A stretch of 64,000 nt of DNA from AP-15 sp963772295 (GCA_963772295.1 CAVYWO010000010.1:481424-545423), one strand, 5' to 3'. Positions 1-9,440 are shown, numbered from the stretch's first letter. Notes: generated by a model not told the origin, from the sequence alone. Made by a program: numbers and translations.

Positions 1-240
1 CGCGAACGGCGCCATGCCGGCGACCGGCTTCAGCGGGTTCTGCGGCGAAACCAGCCACCAGACGGCGTCGAGCTCGAGACGCCGCAGGGCCAGGAGGCTC
101 AAATGCAGATGGCCGCTATGGGCCGGATTGAACGAGCCGCCCAGGAGCCCGATGCGGCGATGCCGGCGGCGCTGCGCGCCGCCCTCGGCGCCAAGAGGTT
201 GCCGGCGGCGCTGCGCGCCGCCCTCGGCAAGGGCGCTCAG
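1..240 (-). CDS. nadD: Nicotinate-nucleotide adenylyltransferase (partial, C-terminus beyond window)
   Basis: NadD transfers AMP from ATP to nicotinate mononucleotide in NAD synthesis. The visible N-terminal part reads RIGLLGGSFNPAHSGHLHL followed by WWLVSPQNPLKP, which is the nucleotidyltransferase GxFxPxHxGH signature and the downstream substrate loop of the family. It follows proA directly, the usual alphaproteobacterial obgE-proB-proA-nadD order. The start is unclear: no ATG, GTG or TTG lies in frame between the proA stop and the signature, and only a CTG at 240 is start-like. The first 27 or so codons contain a 13-codon in-frame repeat rich in Gln and Arg that is not part of the known fold. 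Identity is secure; the start is not. Confidence 0.88.
   Translation of the reverse strand, partial: MSALAEGGAQRRRQPLGAEGGAQRRRHRRIGLLGGSFNPAHSGHLHLSLLALRRLELDAVWWLVSPQNPLKPVAGMAPFA
161..228. repeat. 29-bp direct repeat, 39-bp period, in the nadD leader
   Basis: Positions 161-189 and 200-228 are the same 29 bases. The 39-bp period is 13 codons, so the repeat keeps the nadD frame and encodes AEGGAQRRR twice. It may be a small tandem expansion at the proA/nadD junction. Confidence 0.85.
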
Positions 241-1504
241 GGGCGCACCTGGCCGCTGCCGCGCACGAGGTATTTGTAGGTCGTCAATTGTTCGGCGCCG
301 ACCGGGCCGCGCGGCGGCAGCCGCTGGGTCGAGATGCCGATCTCGGCCCCCATGCCGAACTCGCCGCCATCGGCAAACTGGGTCGAGGCGTTGACCAGCA
401 CGATCGCGCTGTCGACTTCGCGCAAAAAGCGCTCCGCCGCCGCCCGGTCTTCGGTGACGATCGCATCGGTGTGGTGCGAGCCGTAGCGGTTGATATGAGC
501 GATCGCGCCGCCGACGCCGTCGACGACGCGCACCGAGAGGATCGCGTCGAGATATTCGGTGCGCCAATCCTCTTCGTCGCCGGCTTGACCGTCGGATCGA
601 GCGCCCGGACCGCCGGATCGCCGCGCAATTCGCAGCCCAAGGCGCGCAGATCGGCAAGGATCGCCGGCAGCATGCGGCAGCGACGGCGCGGTCGACGAGC
701 AAGGTTTCGGTGGCGCCGCAGATCGACACCCGCCGCATCTTGGCGTTGATCACGATCGCCCGCGCCTTCTCCGGGTCGGCCGGCGGCGTCGACATAGGTA
801 TGGCACAGCCCTTCGAGATGGGCGATCACCGGGATGCGGCTCTCGCGCTGCACCCGATCGATCAGCGACGGCCCGCCGCGCGGCACGATGACGTCGATGG
901 TGCCGGCCAGCTCGAGCATGATCCCGACCGCGGCGCGGTCGCGCATCGGCACCAGCTGGATCGCCGCAGCGGGCAGGTCCGCCTGGCGCAAACCTTCGGC
1001 GAGGGCGCCGACCAGGGCTTGCGACGAATGGAAGCTCTCCGATCCGCCGCGCAGGATCGCGGCGTTGCCGGCTTTGAGCGCCAGCCCGCCGGCATCGGCG
1101 GTGACGTTGGGCCGACTCTCGTAGATGATGCCGATGACGCCCAAGGGCACGGCGATGCGTTCGATGTCGAGCCCGTTCGGCCGCGTCCAGCGGGCGAGCG
1201 TGCGGCCGACCGGGTCGGGCAGCGCGGCGATGTCCTCGAGCCCCTTGGCGATCGCCTCGACCCGCTCGCCGTCGAGCGCCAACCGGTCCTCGAGCGCCGC
1301 CGACAGGCCCTCGGCCCGGGCCTCGGCGCGGTCGCGCGCATTGGCGGCGAGGATCGCATCGCGGCGGTCGCGCACCGCCTGCGCCGCGGCGCGCAGGGCG
1401 CTCGCCTTTGCCGCCGACGGCGCCAGCGCCAGCGCGGCCGCGGCCGCGCGGGCGCGGCGGCCGATCGCCGCCATTTCGGCGGCAAGATCCGGGTTCGGCG
1501 TCAT
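237..1504 (-). pseudogene. proA: Gamma-glutamyl phosphate reductase, split by three frameshifts
   Basis: ProA reduces gamma-glutamyl phosphate to glutamate semialdehyde in proline synthesis. The N-terminal frame is clear (IYESRPNVTADA, GNAAILRGGSE, then HLEGLCHTYVDAA). Near 790 the frame shifts; INAKMRRVSICGATETLLV then reads in another frame. It shifts back near 675 (MLPAILADLRALG) and shifts again near 575-590 into the true C-terminus (EEDWRTEYLDAILSV to GSGQVRP). Together the pieces rebuild an almost full-length enzyme, including the catalytic CGATETLL-type region. Three indels within about 230 bp in a housekeeping gene suggest sequence error rather than real loss. The start ATG overlaps the proB stop by 4 nt. 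Confidence 0.85.
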
Positions 1505-2673
1505 CTCGGTTCGGTCACCACCAGATCGTCGCGGTGAATGATCTCGTCGCGCCCACGGTAACCGAGGATGGCGGCGATTTCATCACTCTTGTGCCCGGCG
1601 ATGCGGCCGATATCGGCGCTCGAATAGGCCGAAAGCCCGCGTCCCGCCTCGACCCCGGCGCGATTGCGCACGATCACCGCGTCGCCGCGCTCGAAGGCGC
1701 CCTCGACCGCGACGATCCCGGCCGGCAAGAGGCTCTTGCCGCGGCGCAGCGCGCCGAGCGCGCCGTCATCGACGGTCAGCGCGCCCGACGGGTTGAGCCG
1801 CCCCGCGATCCACGCCTTGCGGGCCGAGCGCGGCTCGCCCTGCGGCAGAAACAGGCTGGCCCTGCCGCCCGCCTCGATCGCGGCGAGCGGCCCCGGCGGC
1901 AGGCCGGCGCCGCGCGGCAGACCGCGTGCAATCAGCATGTGGCAGCCGGCCTGCATCGCGATCCGGGCGGCGGCGAGCTTGGTGACCATGCCGCCCGAGC
2001 TGTAGCCAGGCGCGGCCTCGCCGGCCATCGCCTCGATCTCCGGCCCGATCTGGCGCACCACCGGGACATGCCGGGCGGCGGGATCCCGGCGCGGATCGGC
2101 GGTGTAGAGGCCGTCGATGTCGGACAGCAGCACCAGCATGTCGGCGCTGAGCATCTGCGCGACGCGGGCGGCCAGGCGATCGTTGTCGCCAAAGCGGATT
2201 TCGGCAGTGGCGACGGTATCGTTCTCGTTAACCACCGGCACCGCACCGAGCGCCAGCAGCTGGGCGAAGGTGGCGCGCGCGTTCAGATGGCGGCGGCGCT
2301 CCTCGGTGTCGTCGAGCGTCAACAGGATCTGGGCGACGGTGATGCCGTGGCGGGCGAGCGCCTCCTGATAGGCATGGGCGAGGCGGATCTGTCCGGTCGC
2401 GGCGGCGGCCTGCTTTTCGTCGAGGCGCAGCCGCCGGCCGGAAAGGCCGAGATGGCGGCGGCCGACGGCGATCGCGCCCGAGGAGACGATGATCGCCTCC
2501 TGGCCGCGGGCGCGGCAGCGTGCGACATCGCCGGCGAGGGTGTCGAGCCAGCCCTGGCGAACCTCGCCACGCTCGGCAACGAGCAGTTCCGAGCCGATCT
2601 TGACGACGAACCGGCGCGCGGCCGCGAGCGTCGCAGCCGGGGTCGGGGCAGCCGCCGCTTCGGCTTGGTTCAT
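1501..2673 (-). CDS. proB: Glutamate 5-kinase
   Basis: ProB phosphorylates glutamate at the gamma carboxyl, the first and feedback-controlled step of proline synthesis. The 390-residue protein has the amino-acid kinase domain (VVKIGSELLV near residue 23, VSSGAIAVG, VNENDTVA, FGDNDRLAA) and a C-terminal PUA domain starting near RKAWIAGRLNPSG. The length is normal. The ATG at 2673 overlaps the obgE stop, and its own stop overlaps the proA start, so obgE, proB and proA are translationally coupled. An upstream extension of the frame runs antiparallel to no known domain and was not used. Confidence 0.95.
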   Translation of the reverse strand: MNQAEAAAAPTPAATLAAARRFVVKIGSELLVAERGEVRQGWLDTLAGDVARCRARGQEAIIVSSGAIAVGRRHLGLSGRRLRLDEKQAAAATGQIRLAHAYQEALARHGITVAQILLTLDDTEERRRHLNARATFAQLLALGAVPVVNENDTVATAEIRFGDNDRLAARVAQMLSADMLVLLSDIDGLYTADPRRDPAARHVPVVRQIGPEIEAMAGEAAPGYSSGGMVTKLAAARIAMQAGCHMLIARGLPRGAGLPPGPLAAIEAGGRASLFLPQGEPRSARKAWIAGRLNPSGALTVDDGALGALRRGKSLLPAGIVAVEGAFERGDAVIVRNRAGVEAGRGLSAYSSADIGRIAGHKSDEIAAILGYRGRDEIIHRDDLVVTEPR

Positions 2674-3701
2674 TGCAGCCAGGCCCGCACCGGTTCGGCC
2701 GGCGGCCGCGCCGCGTCGATCGCGGCGCCGAGCGCCGCCAGCACCTCCGCTACCCCGGCGCCGGTGGCGCCCGACAGCGGCAGCACCGCACCCCCGGCGC
2801 CGACCGCCCGCCGCAAGCGCGCGCAGCGCGCGGCGATCGCCGCCGGGTCCAGCGCATCCGCCTTGTTGAGCCCGACGATCTGCGGCTTTGCTACGAGGCC
2901 GTGGCCATAGAGCGCGAGCTCGCGCCGGATCTTCAGATAGGCGGCGGCGACATCGTCCAGGGTGGCGTCGACGAGATGCAGGATCACGACGCAGCGTTCG
3001 ACATGGCCCAAAAACCGGGTGCCGAGGCCGGCGCCTTCGCTGGCCCGCTCGATCAGGCCGGGAAGGTCGGCGAGCACGAACTCTCGGTCGCCATACCGGA
3101 CCACGCCGAGCTGCGGCTGCAAGGTGGTGAACGGATAGTCGGCGATCTTCGGCCGGGCCTCCGAGACGGCGGCGAGAAAGGTCGATTTGCCGGCATTGGG
3201 GAGGCCGACGAGCCCGGCATCGGCGATCAGCTTGAGGCGCAGCCACACCCAGGCCTCGCGGCCGGGCCAGCCGGGATCGGCGCGGCGCGGCGCCCGATTG
3301 GTCGAACTCTTGTAGTGGGCGTTGCCGAAGCCGCCGTCGCCGCCGCGCAGAAAGGCGAGGCGCTCTCCAGGCCGGGTCAGATCGGCGAGCACGGCGCTGT
3401 TGCTCTCGTCCATGATCTGCGTGCCCACCGGGACCTCGAGGACGAGACCGGCGCCGTCGGCGCCGGTCCGGTTGCCCCCGCCCCCCGGTCGGCCGGAAGC
3501 GGCCCGGAAATGCTGGCGGTAGCGATAATCGATCAAGGTGTTGAGATTATCCACCGCGGCAAAAGTTATCGCACCCCCCTTGCCGCCGTCGCCGCCGTCG
3601 GGGCCGCCGAATTCGATGAATTTCTCGCGGCGAAAGCTCGCCGCACCCCGGCCGCCATCGCCGCTCCTCAGATAGATTTTGCACTGGTCGAGAAACTGCA
3701 T
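2670..3701 (-). CDS. obgE: Obg-family ribosome-associated GTPase
   Basis: ObgE is a GTPase of the large ribosomal subunit with roles in ribosome assembly and the stringent response. The 343-residue protein starts MQFLDQCKIYLRSGDGG and has the glycine-rich Obg fold (about 1-158), then a G domain with GLPNAGKST near residue 165, DLPGLIERASEG (G3) and NKAD (G4). It lacks the extra C-terminal domain found in some Gram-positives, as is usual in alphaproteobacteria. It sits 91 bp downstream of rpmA, matching the conserved rplU-rpmA-obgE order. Confidence 0.96.
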   Translation of the reverse strand: MQFLDQCKIYLRSGDGGRGAASFRREKFIEFGGPDGGDGGKGGAITFAAVDNLNTLIDYRYRQHFRAASGRPGGGGNRTGADGAGLVLEVPVGTQIMDESNSAVLADLTRPGERLAFLRGGDGGFGNAHYKSSTNRAPRRADPGWPGREAWVWLRLKLIADAGLVGLPNAGKSTFLAAVSEARPKIADYPFTTLQPQLGVVRYGDREFVLADLPGLIERASEGAGLGTRFLGHVERCVVILHLVDATLDDVAAAYLKIRRELALYGHGLVAKPQIVGLNKADALDPAAIAARCARLRRAVGAGGAVLPLSGATGAGVAEVLAALGAAIDAARPPAEPVRAWLQ

Positions 3702-3792
3702 CGGTAAACGACCGTCGCCCTCGGCTGCACCGCCCTTCGCGCCACGGGCTAATGCAATGTCCGATCGAAAACTGCGCTTCGCGCGCGAGGGG

Positions 3793-4077
3793 CTATTCGC
3801 CGGGTTCGGCCGGACCGGGGGACGCCGGCGGGATCACCGACACATAGGTTCGCCCGGCGAGACCGGTGTGGAACCACACCGCGCCGCCGATGGTCGCGAA
3901 CAGCGTGTGGTCGCGGCCGATGCCGACATGGGTACCCGGATGGAATTTGGTGCCGCGCTGCCGCACGATGATGTTGCCGGGGATCACGATCTCGCCGCCG
4001 AACTTCTTGACGCCGAGCCGCCGGCCGCGGCTGTCGCGGCCGTTGCGCGAGGATCCGCCCGCTTTCTTATGCGCCAT
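3793..4077 (-). CDS. rpmA: 50S ribosomal protein L27
   Basis: L27 (bL27) sits near the peptidyl-transferase centre of the 50S subunit. The start MAHKKAGGSSRNGRDS is diagnostic, followed by LGVKKFGGE and FHPGTHVGIGRDHTLFA. Length is 94 aa, with a slightly long Pro/Glu-rich tail. Its ATG at 4077 lies inside the end of rplU, an 11-nt overlap; these genes are usually separated by a short spacer, so either the rplU tail is extended or the two are coupled. Confidence 0.97.
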   Translation of the reverse strand: MAHKKAGGSSRNGRDSRGRRLGVKKFGGEIVIPGNIIVRQRGTKFHPGTHVGIGRDHTLFATIGGAVWFHTGLAGRTYVSVIPPASPGPAEPGE

Positions 4078-4417
4078 CAGTCGCCTCCTCTCCCGGCGGC
4101 GCTGCGCCGGTCCGGATCTCGGTGATCCGCAGCACCGTCTCTTGCTGGCGATGCCCCTTTTTGCGGCGATAATTGTGCCGCCGCTTCTTCTTGAAGACGA
4201 TGATCTTGGCGGCGCGACGCTGGGCGACGACCGTGGCGCCGACCGCGGCGCCGGCGACCAGCGGCGAACCGGTCGCGATTTCGGCCCCGTCGGCGATCAT
4301 CAGGACCTCGCCGAATTCGATCGCGGCGCCGGGCTCGGCCGCGAGTTTTTCGACCGCGATCACGTCGTCCTTGGCGACTTTGTATTGCTTGCCGCCGGTT
4401 CGGATCACCGCAAACAT
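4067..4417 (-). CDS. rplU: 50S ribosomal protein L21
   Basis: L21 (bL21) binds 23S rRNA. The ATG at 4417 gives MFAVIRTGGKQYKVAKDDV, the canonical L21 N-terminus; the conserved KIIVFKKKRRHNYRRKKGHR block follows. At 116 aa it is a little longer than the 102-104 aa norm because of an Ala/Pro/Glu-rich tail that overlaps rpmA. A strong promoter lies just upstream at 4461-4488, so this is the first gene of the rplU-rpmA unit. An in-frame start farther upstream would run through that promoter and is rejected. Confidence 0.97.
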   Translation of the reverse strand: MFAVIRTGGKQYKVAKDDVIAVEKLAAEPGAAIEFGEVLMIADGAEIATGSPLVAGAAVGATVVAQRRAAKIIVFKKKRRHNYRRKKGHRQQETVLRITEIRTGAAPPGEEATDGA

Positions 4418-4460
4418 GTCACTCGCCGATGTCGATCGCGCGGCCCCGCCGCGGGCGCGC

Positions 4461-4488
4461 ACTATAGCCGCGGCCCGGACCCTGTCAA
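4461..4488 (-). promoter_or_regulatory. Near-consensus sigma-70 promoter for rplU-rpmA
   Basis: On the minus strand TTGACA (4488-4483) and TATAGT (4466-4461) are separated by 16 bp. The -35 matches consensus and the -10 matches at five of six positions. The likely start of transcription is near 4454, about 37 nt before the rplU ATG. Seen directly; activity is inferred. Confidence 0.8.
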
Positions 4489-4504
4489 CGCGGGCGGTCC
4501 GCGC

Positions 4505-4600
4505 TCAGGCGGCGTCGACGAGCACCAGCCCGGCTCTGCCGAGCCCGCGGATATGGTGCACCGCCTCGCCGCTGATCGCCGTCGCGCGGCCCGCGCTCGC
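4505..4600 (-). pseudogene. Remnant of a pirin gene C-terminus
   Basis: The minus strand reads HHIRGLGRAGLVLVDAA then stop, closely matching the end of the intact pirin at 20,555 (LLIRGLGDTELVLVDAA). The nucleotide match covers about 90 bp with scattered changes and then stops. No start or upstream domain is present, so this is a relic of a duplicated or translocated pirin gene. Confidence 0.75.
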
Positions 4601-4610
4601 CGAGGGTCAA

Positions 4611-4633
4611 GGGTGCGGGATTTACCCGCACCC
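4611..4633. other. Perfect 9-bp hairpin (GGGTGCGGG / CCCGCACCC)
   Basis: A 9-bp perfect stem with a 5-nt ATTTA loop lies just beyond the pirin remnant. There is no T-run on either side, so a classic Rho-independent terminator is not supported. Confidence 0.6.
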
Positions 4634-5337
4634 GAATAGGAACACTGCGAGCCGGGCGCTGTTTCGCCTGCGCGGTGCCAGACACCACCGCTCTTTTCGG
4701 CAGCCCTGCCTGACCGCAAGCAACATCGTCGGTCTTTATCTCCGGAACAAGGCGGCTGTGACGGAAGTCGGCGGAATGCGCTGCGCTTTTCCGCCCTACG
4801 CCTACGTCGGTACCCCGTCTCGAGAAATGCGGCCTGGCTGTCGCTTTCCGATGCAGACTTATGGCTAAAAACCAGGCGCGGTGGGACCGTTGGCCGCAAA
4901 GAGGAGCGGCTCTGGCGTCGGGTGACCCCTGTGCGCCGAAACCGGACGACAACCTGGTCTACACAGAACGGCGACCACCAGCAATATCGATCCGGGGAGT
5001 CATGCGATCGGCGCACCGCCCCACTCTTCGCAGGCGTCGCGGTTCGCGCGGCGCGTCGCCGCCGGCCACGAGGCATCTGCGCGCCGGCGAGGCCGACGCG
5101 CATGTCGGAGAACCGACGCATGGCTGGGCCATCCTCCGATAGCCCCTCTTCGGCGGTTGGCGGATTGCCGCCGCGCCGTCGGCGATCCCGGCAGCGCCTC
5201 TCGAACTATCAACCACGAATTGCACAGTGCCATTCCGCTTCCTGCATCTGCAGAAAATCTACAGGAGAATTTTTCTTCCAAGTTGAATAAGGACCCTTCG
5301 ACGGATTGTCTCGCCGGCAACCGTCGGCCGGCGCCGT
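4634..5337. other. Intergenic stretch, no gene recognised
   Basis: Apart from the REP-like palindrome at about 4767-4800 I see no domain, tRNA or clear small gene in this stretch between the rplU promoter region and the DUF5681 gene. Several open frames exist on both strands but they have no recognisable motif. Confidence 0.5.
4767..4800. repeat. REP-like palindrome
   Basis: GGCGGAATGCGC ... TTTTCCGCC forms an imperfect hairpin with a GCGC inner stem. A second, better-paired relative lies at 23,759-23,796 with the same GGCGGAAT arm, which supports a dispersed REP-type element. Confidence 0.65.
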
Positions 5338-5886
5338 CTACGGGTCGCAATCGTCGATGGCTTCGGCATCGCCGATGTCCTCGTCCCCGTCTTCGACATC
5401 GTCGCCGGCCGTCAGGATCTGCAGCAGATTGCCGCGGGCGACCTTCTCCTTGGCAGTGCCGGCCGTTCGCACGAAGGTCTCGTAGACCCCGGCGATCGTT
5501 GCCGCCTCGCCCGGCGTGATCTCGCCGCACGCGAGCGCCGTCGTGACCGCATTCATCGCTCGCGACACGTTCTGCGCCGACGGTTCGTCAATTTCGCCGT
5601 TGCCGATGGCCGCGAGGGACGGCAGAGAGAACGTGACCGGGCGTTCACGGCACCGCGGCAGCACCCGTTCGAGACACAGCCTCATCGCCAACATGTCGCC
5701 CGCGAGCGCCGCCTCGACGGCGCTGCGCGTCAATCCTAGCGCTTCGCCATCGAGCAAAGTCGCCGCGGCGAGCGTCGCCTTGTTTCGGGACCCCCGCCGC
5801 CGGCCCGCGGGATTGCCCGACTGCCCCGGTTGGAACGGCCGCCTGCGCCCGCGCGCCGGCGGCCGCGGCACAATCTCGTCGCTCAT
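5338..5886 (-). CDS. DUF5681 domain protein
   Basis: The 182-residue protein has near its N-terminus FQPGQSGNPAGRRRGSRNKA, the signature of DUF5681, a domain frequent in phage- and plasmid-derived proteins of Proteobacteria. The rest is helical and ends in a very acidic tail (DDVEDGDEDIGDAEAIDD). The function is unknown. It stands alone between two gene-poor stretches; an AT-rich patch with TATATATA at 5921-5928 just upstream may carry its promoter. The family link suggests a past mobile element. Confidence 0.8.
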   Translation of the reverse strand: MSDEIVPRPPARGRRRPFQPGQSGNPAGRRRGSRNKATLAAATLLDGEALGLTRSAVEAALAGDMLAMRLCLERVLPRCRERPVTFSLPSLAAIGNGEIDEPSAQNVSRAMNAVTTALACGEITPGEAATIAGVYETFVRTAGTAKEKVARGNLLQILTAGDDVEDGDEDIGDAEAIDDCDP

Positions 5887-6372
5887 CGGGTTGCTTTCGC
5901 GTCGTTGCGTATTTCGCGTCTATATATACAGAATATGGTATTGCGTCAATAGCAATCGCGACCTCGGCCGCTCATCACCCGAGCCAGATCCACCCCACAC
6001 CCCCGGGCTGTGCACGGCATTCACAGAGCGAGATCCCGCTCGGGCCCGTTCGAGGTCACGGCGGCGGTGACGCCCCGGAAAACCGCCTGATCGGCGATGC
6101 TGTGATCGGCGTCGGCGACCGCCTTCGTTGTTTCCGTCGATCCGCGCTGGCGGCGCTCACCCATCTCAAACCCTCGGTTCCATCGAGAGGAAAAGAATAC
6201 ACCGGCCAAACTGGGCCACCCAAGAGCTCCGGACCGAGACGCAGAAATCAGCCGCGATCGCCCGTCTCTTTCGCGCCGACAGCGGTCATTGGCGTGCCCG
6301 CAATCAAACCGCCGGGATCGACCCCCAAGGGGCCGTTCGCCCGGACGGCGGCGAAAGACTGCACTCGACCCC
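5887..6372. other. Intergenic stretch, no gene recognised
   Basis: The first 70 bp are AT-rich and may hold the DUF5681 promoter. No domain or RNA gene could be recognised in the rest. Confidence 0.5.
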
Positions 6373-6698
6373 TTATTTAGCCTTCAAAGCTTCGCCCAAG
6401 ATACTTTGTCGCCGTTCCCATTCGACGCTCAGAAACGGTACTTTGTTGAAAACCCGTAAGCCGTGAAACAGAACCCGCTTTCCCAACCTACGGCGACCCA
6501 GATGACCCAAAAGTAACGCGGATATGTAAGGAGGTTCACGATCGCGAGAATACTGACAACAACGCAATACTGCGCGAGGTGGATATAAAACCCCTCGACC
6601 TTGCGGACATGTGCGAGGGCAAGTGGCTCTTCGGCGCCGACGCCTTTGGTCATCGGCGTATCCCGCGCCGCGACGGCAGGCGCCGTCGCGGGCGGCAT
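6373..6698 (-). pseudogene. 2TM-domain membrane protein, frameshifted
   Basis: The N-terminal frame has VRKVEGFYIHLAQYCVVV and the second helix YFWVIWVAVGWE, which are the hallmarks of the 2TM domain (PF13239-type). At about 6480 the frame breaks, and the other frame continues with FHGLRVFNKVPFLSVEWERR, the expected end of the domain (HGLKVF...WE). One indel therefore splits an otherwise complete gene of about 108 aa. The family has two membrane helices and is often fused to or near histidine kinases; no such partner is here. Confidence 0.75.
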
Positions 6699-6717
6699 AG
6701 TTTTCGGAATAGGCGGT

Positions 6718-8608
6718 TTACCTCGCTACTGGACCAGCGGTTTTGAGTGCGATCGCGCTGCGGTAGTCGCCGCGGATCTCGGCGATGGCTTCGGCGAGCT
6801 TCGCCCGGATCTCGTCGCGGCACACGGCAACCGGCAGCTTCACCGTGATCTCGCGGCGTACCGTCACGACTTGGCCGTCGCGGTTCCAAACCGAGTGGTA
6901 GCGCAGATAGGAGTTTTCGACGGTCTCGCCCCGCGGCAGGAAACGGATGTCCCGGCCCGGCGGCAGGGTCAACGACAGGTCCTCGACCTGATGGCCCGAG
7001 AAGCACGGCGTCGGCTGAGTTTTTTCCGACGTCCAGGAACCAAGGAGAAACATGCCCGGGCGAGCGATCAGGAGGAGCCCGGCGGGCGGTGCGAATCCCT
7101 TGCCGTCGAGAAATTCGGGCCGCTCGTCGAGCTGGAAGAACCCCGAAACCGTATAATTAGGGACCAGCCGATCGCGCGGTGGATCGAACTGGAAACTGCC
7201 TTTGCCGGACCAGCCGAGGCTTCTGAGTTGCGCCGCAGCCATCTGCTCACGTCCCTTCGACTCAATGACAGCGGCGGCGCCGCGAAGGTCGATGCTGAAC
7301 GGGCCGGAGGCGGTCGTCGTGGACTGGCCCGAGACGGTGCCGTCCGTCATCAGTTCCGCCGTGGTCTTAAACGTCTCCTCATTCTCTTCGACGGCGAGCA
7401 GCGGCAGGGTTCTGAGACCAGCCGCCGTCTCGGCGGCAACGGCGATCGCCTTGTCGTACTCGGTCGCCGGTAATGTCCCGAACGGCGCCACTCCGACTGT
7501 CGAATCCACGTAAAGATCGAACTCCGGCAGATAGCTCATGACGTGGTTGAAAGCATCCGGCGCCGCCGCTTCGGGTAGCCGGTAGCGGTTCCCGGTATTG
7601 ATCAGCACCGGTACGCTGACGATGCCCTTGGCCTTGAGCAATGCCCCGAGCAAGACGACATGGTCCTTGCAGTCGCCGTAGCCGTTTTCGAGGATCTCTG
7701 GCCGCGTCGTGCGGCACGTAGCCGCCATTGCTAAGGAAGACCGCCACATAGCGGATGTGCGTGGAGACCCAATCGTAGATCCGGTGCGCCTGCTCCCGCC
7801 GGTCGGCCACGTCCGCGGTGATCTTGTCAGCGAGCGCCTGGATGCGCGGCGTCACCGCCGCCTTGCCGATAGAAATCTGCCGGTAGGCGGAAGCGACCGC
7901 AGCGTAGTCGGGAAAGGTCGATAGGGTATAATGCGGATCGGTGTCCCACGGCGACAGGGCTGCGGGTTCCGCCACCGGCGGCCGCGGGTTGCTGTAGAGG
8001 AAAGTGTGGGTGACAGTCTGCCCGGCTTCCTCGACTTGGTGATCGACACCTCGCGCCTCGACATGGGCCGCCATCTCCTTGGGCAGCGTGATCTTCCGCC
8101 GCACATCCTCGAATGCCACACCGCGCTGAAAGACACCCCCGGTGAAGAACTGTCCCGCGAAGAACGGTTTGTGGGTCCGCTTGATTGTCCAGACCACCAT
8201 GTCTCCGGCGTCCACGTCCGGAAAGACGATGACCTTCTGCTTGCGGTCGCTGAACATCGGCGCCCGCGCCGAGCCGGGCGGTGCCTGAGGGAAGATCTGC
8301 GTCCGATCGACCTCGAGGACCCTGCCGTCCGCCTTGCGGGTAAAGGCTTCCAGGACCTCCGCCGTCTCCATGCTCGCGCTGTACTCGACCGGATTTTGCG
8401 CGATCTTTTGTGCCGCACTCTGATTGGTCGCGAGCATCTCGGCGTGCAGGATCGTGGTGTAGCTGCCATCGGCCTGGACGACCTCGTCCGCGGTCGCGGT
8501 CTTCACGATTACTACCGGTGTCGGCGACGCCGTGTCGGCCACGACGCGGCCCGGCAGCACTGCTGCGAGGGCCAGCGAAAGAGCGAAGAGCAACTTGGGA
8601 TCGGGCAT
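6718..8608 (-). pseudogene. Exported DUF3857/transglutaminase-like protein, frameshifted
   Basis: The N-terminal frame has a signal peptide (LLFALSLALAAVLPGRVVA), a DUF3857 beta domain (DRTQIFPQAPPGS, DMVVWTIKRT) and the start of a transglutaminase-like core (HIRYVAVFLSNGGYVPH). A single indel near 7695 moves the frame. The second frame continues with the catalytic Cys block YGDCKDHVVLL, the His (AFNHV) and the Asp (YVDSTVG), then a C-terminal beta domain. All three triad residues survive across the two frames, so the break may be a sequence error. The start ATG at 8608 was preferred because it begins the signal peptide; another ATG is at 8662. Family members are periplasmic; the substrate is unknown. 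Confidence 0.82.
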
Positions 8609-9220
8609 AGCGCGCTTCCCACCCGCTGTTTCGCTATCATACCGCATTTCGATGGTATTCATGTAACCCGCACCCGGCCAAAAAATGTGGCGCCGCCGAA
8701 TGGGGTGTCATGTTTTTCGGGCTAGTTCTCGGCTTAAGGCCCGTTTTCCATCCAGCCCCGCCGTTGCTCCCTCGCGCTGGCGAGGTCCGCAATGGGGCAA
8801 CTCCTGGCGCTCGGAACGCGGCGGCGACGACGAAGTCGGGCCCCGAAATTCGAGATGGTGGATAACGAAAAGGGGGCCTGCCGGCAGCCGTCCGATTACG
8901 GAAGCGTTCCCCTGATGCGGATTCGCACCGTCACGGCGCGGCGAGCGAGCGGCGCATCTCTGACGGGTCGTCGAATACGGTCCCGGCACCACGGTCGCGA
9001 TCAAAATGCGCGCGCGGCGGCCGAGCTGCCTGCCTTCCTCACCGAGGACGAGCCGCGCGGCGCCGCACGCAACCGCGCTACGGCACCCTGACGCGCTTTT
9101 TCGGACCGGAGACCGCGTACCGGCGGGCACGCGGCCTCCGGCTTTTGCACGCCCACCAACCACCAAAACGACAACCACAGGGGAGACCGCCATGACCGAC
9201 ACGACCGGAACGCAATCCGC

Positions 9221-9240
9221 CACGCCCGTCGACGGGCGTG
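9221..9240. repeat. 20-bp perfect palindrome with GCCCGTCGACGGGC core
   Basis: The whole 20-mer equals its own reverse complement. The same 16-nt core CGCCCGTCGACGGGCG occurs in the hairpins after ompA at 30,226-30,243 and 63,648-63,665. Confidence 0.75.
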
Positions 9241-9274
9241 CCGCGGTCCGGGGTCCGGGCGTGGTGAGGCACGG

Positions 9275-9440
9275 TCAATCTCGCCCAAAGCCGCGCGGCG
9301 GCTCGCTGGCGACGATCTCATCGAGGTCGAGATCGACGATCGCCTGCAATGCCTCGCCGGTGGCGCCCTCGCGTTAAGCCGCGGGCAGAGCCTCGAGAGG
9401 CGGCATATTCTGCCTGCAACGCGACAAGCTCGGCGACCGC
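9275..9440 (-). pseudogene. Decayed C-terminal fragment of an unknown protein
   Basis: The minus strand ends in EALQAIVDLDLDEIVASEPP then RGFGRD and a stop, a well-formed protein tail. Upstream, ALQAEYAA reads in a different frame with no continuous start. I do not recognise the function; it looks like a relic of a small accessory protein. Confidence 0.4.

Noticed and set aside
6021..6209. A 62-codon minus-strand frame in the gap after DUF5681
   Set aside because: No ribosome site, no recognisable motif and composition like the surrounding non-coding sequence.
9106..9145. A Rho-independent terminator in the gap before the UPF0182 gene
   Set aside because: The stem has a mismatch, the T-run is only CTTTT, and no gene on that strand ends nearby.
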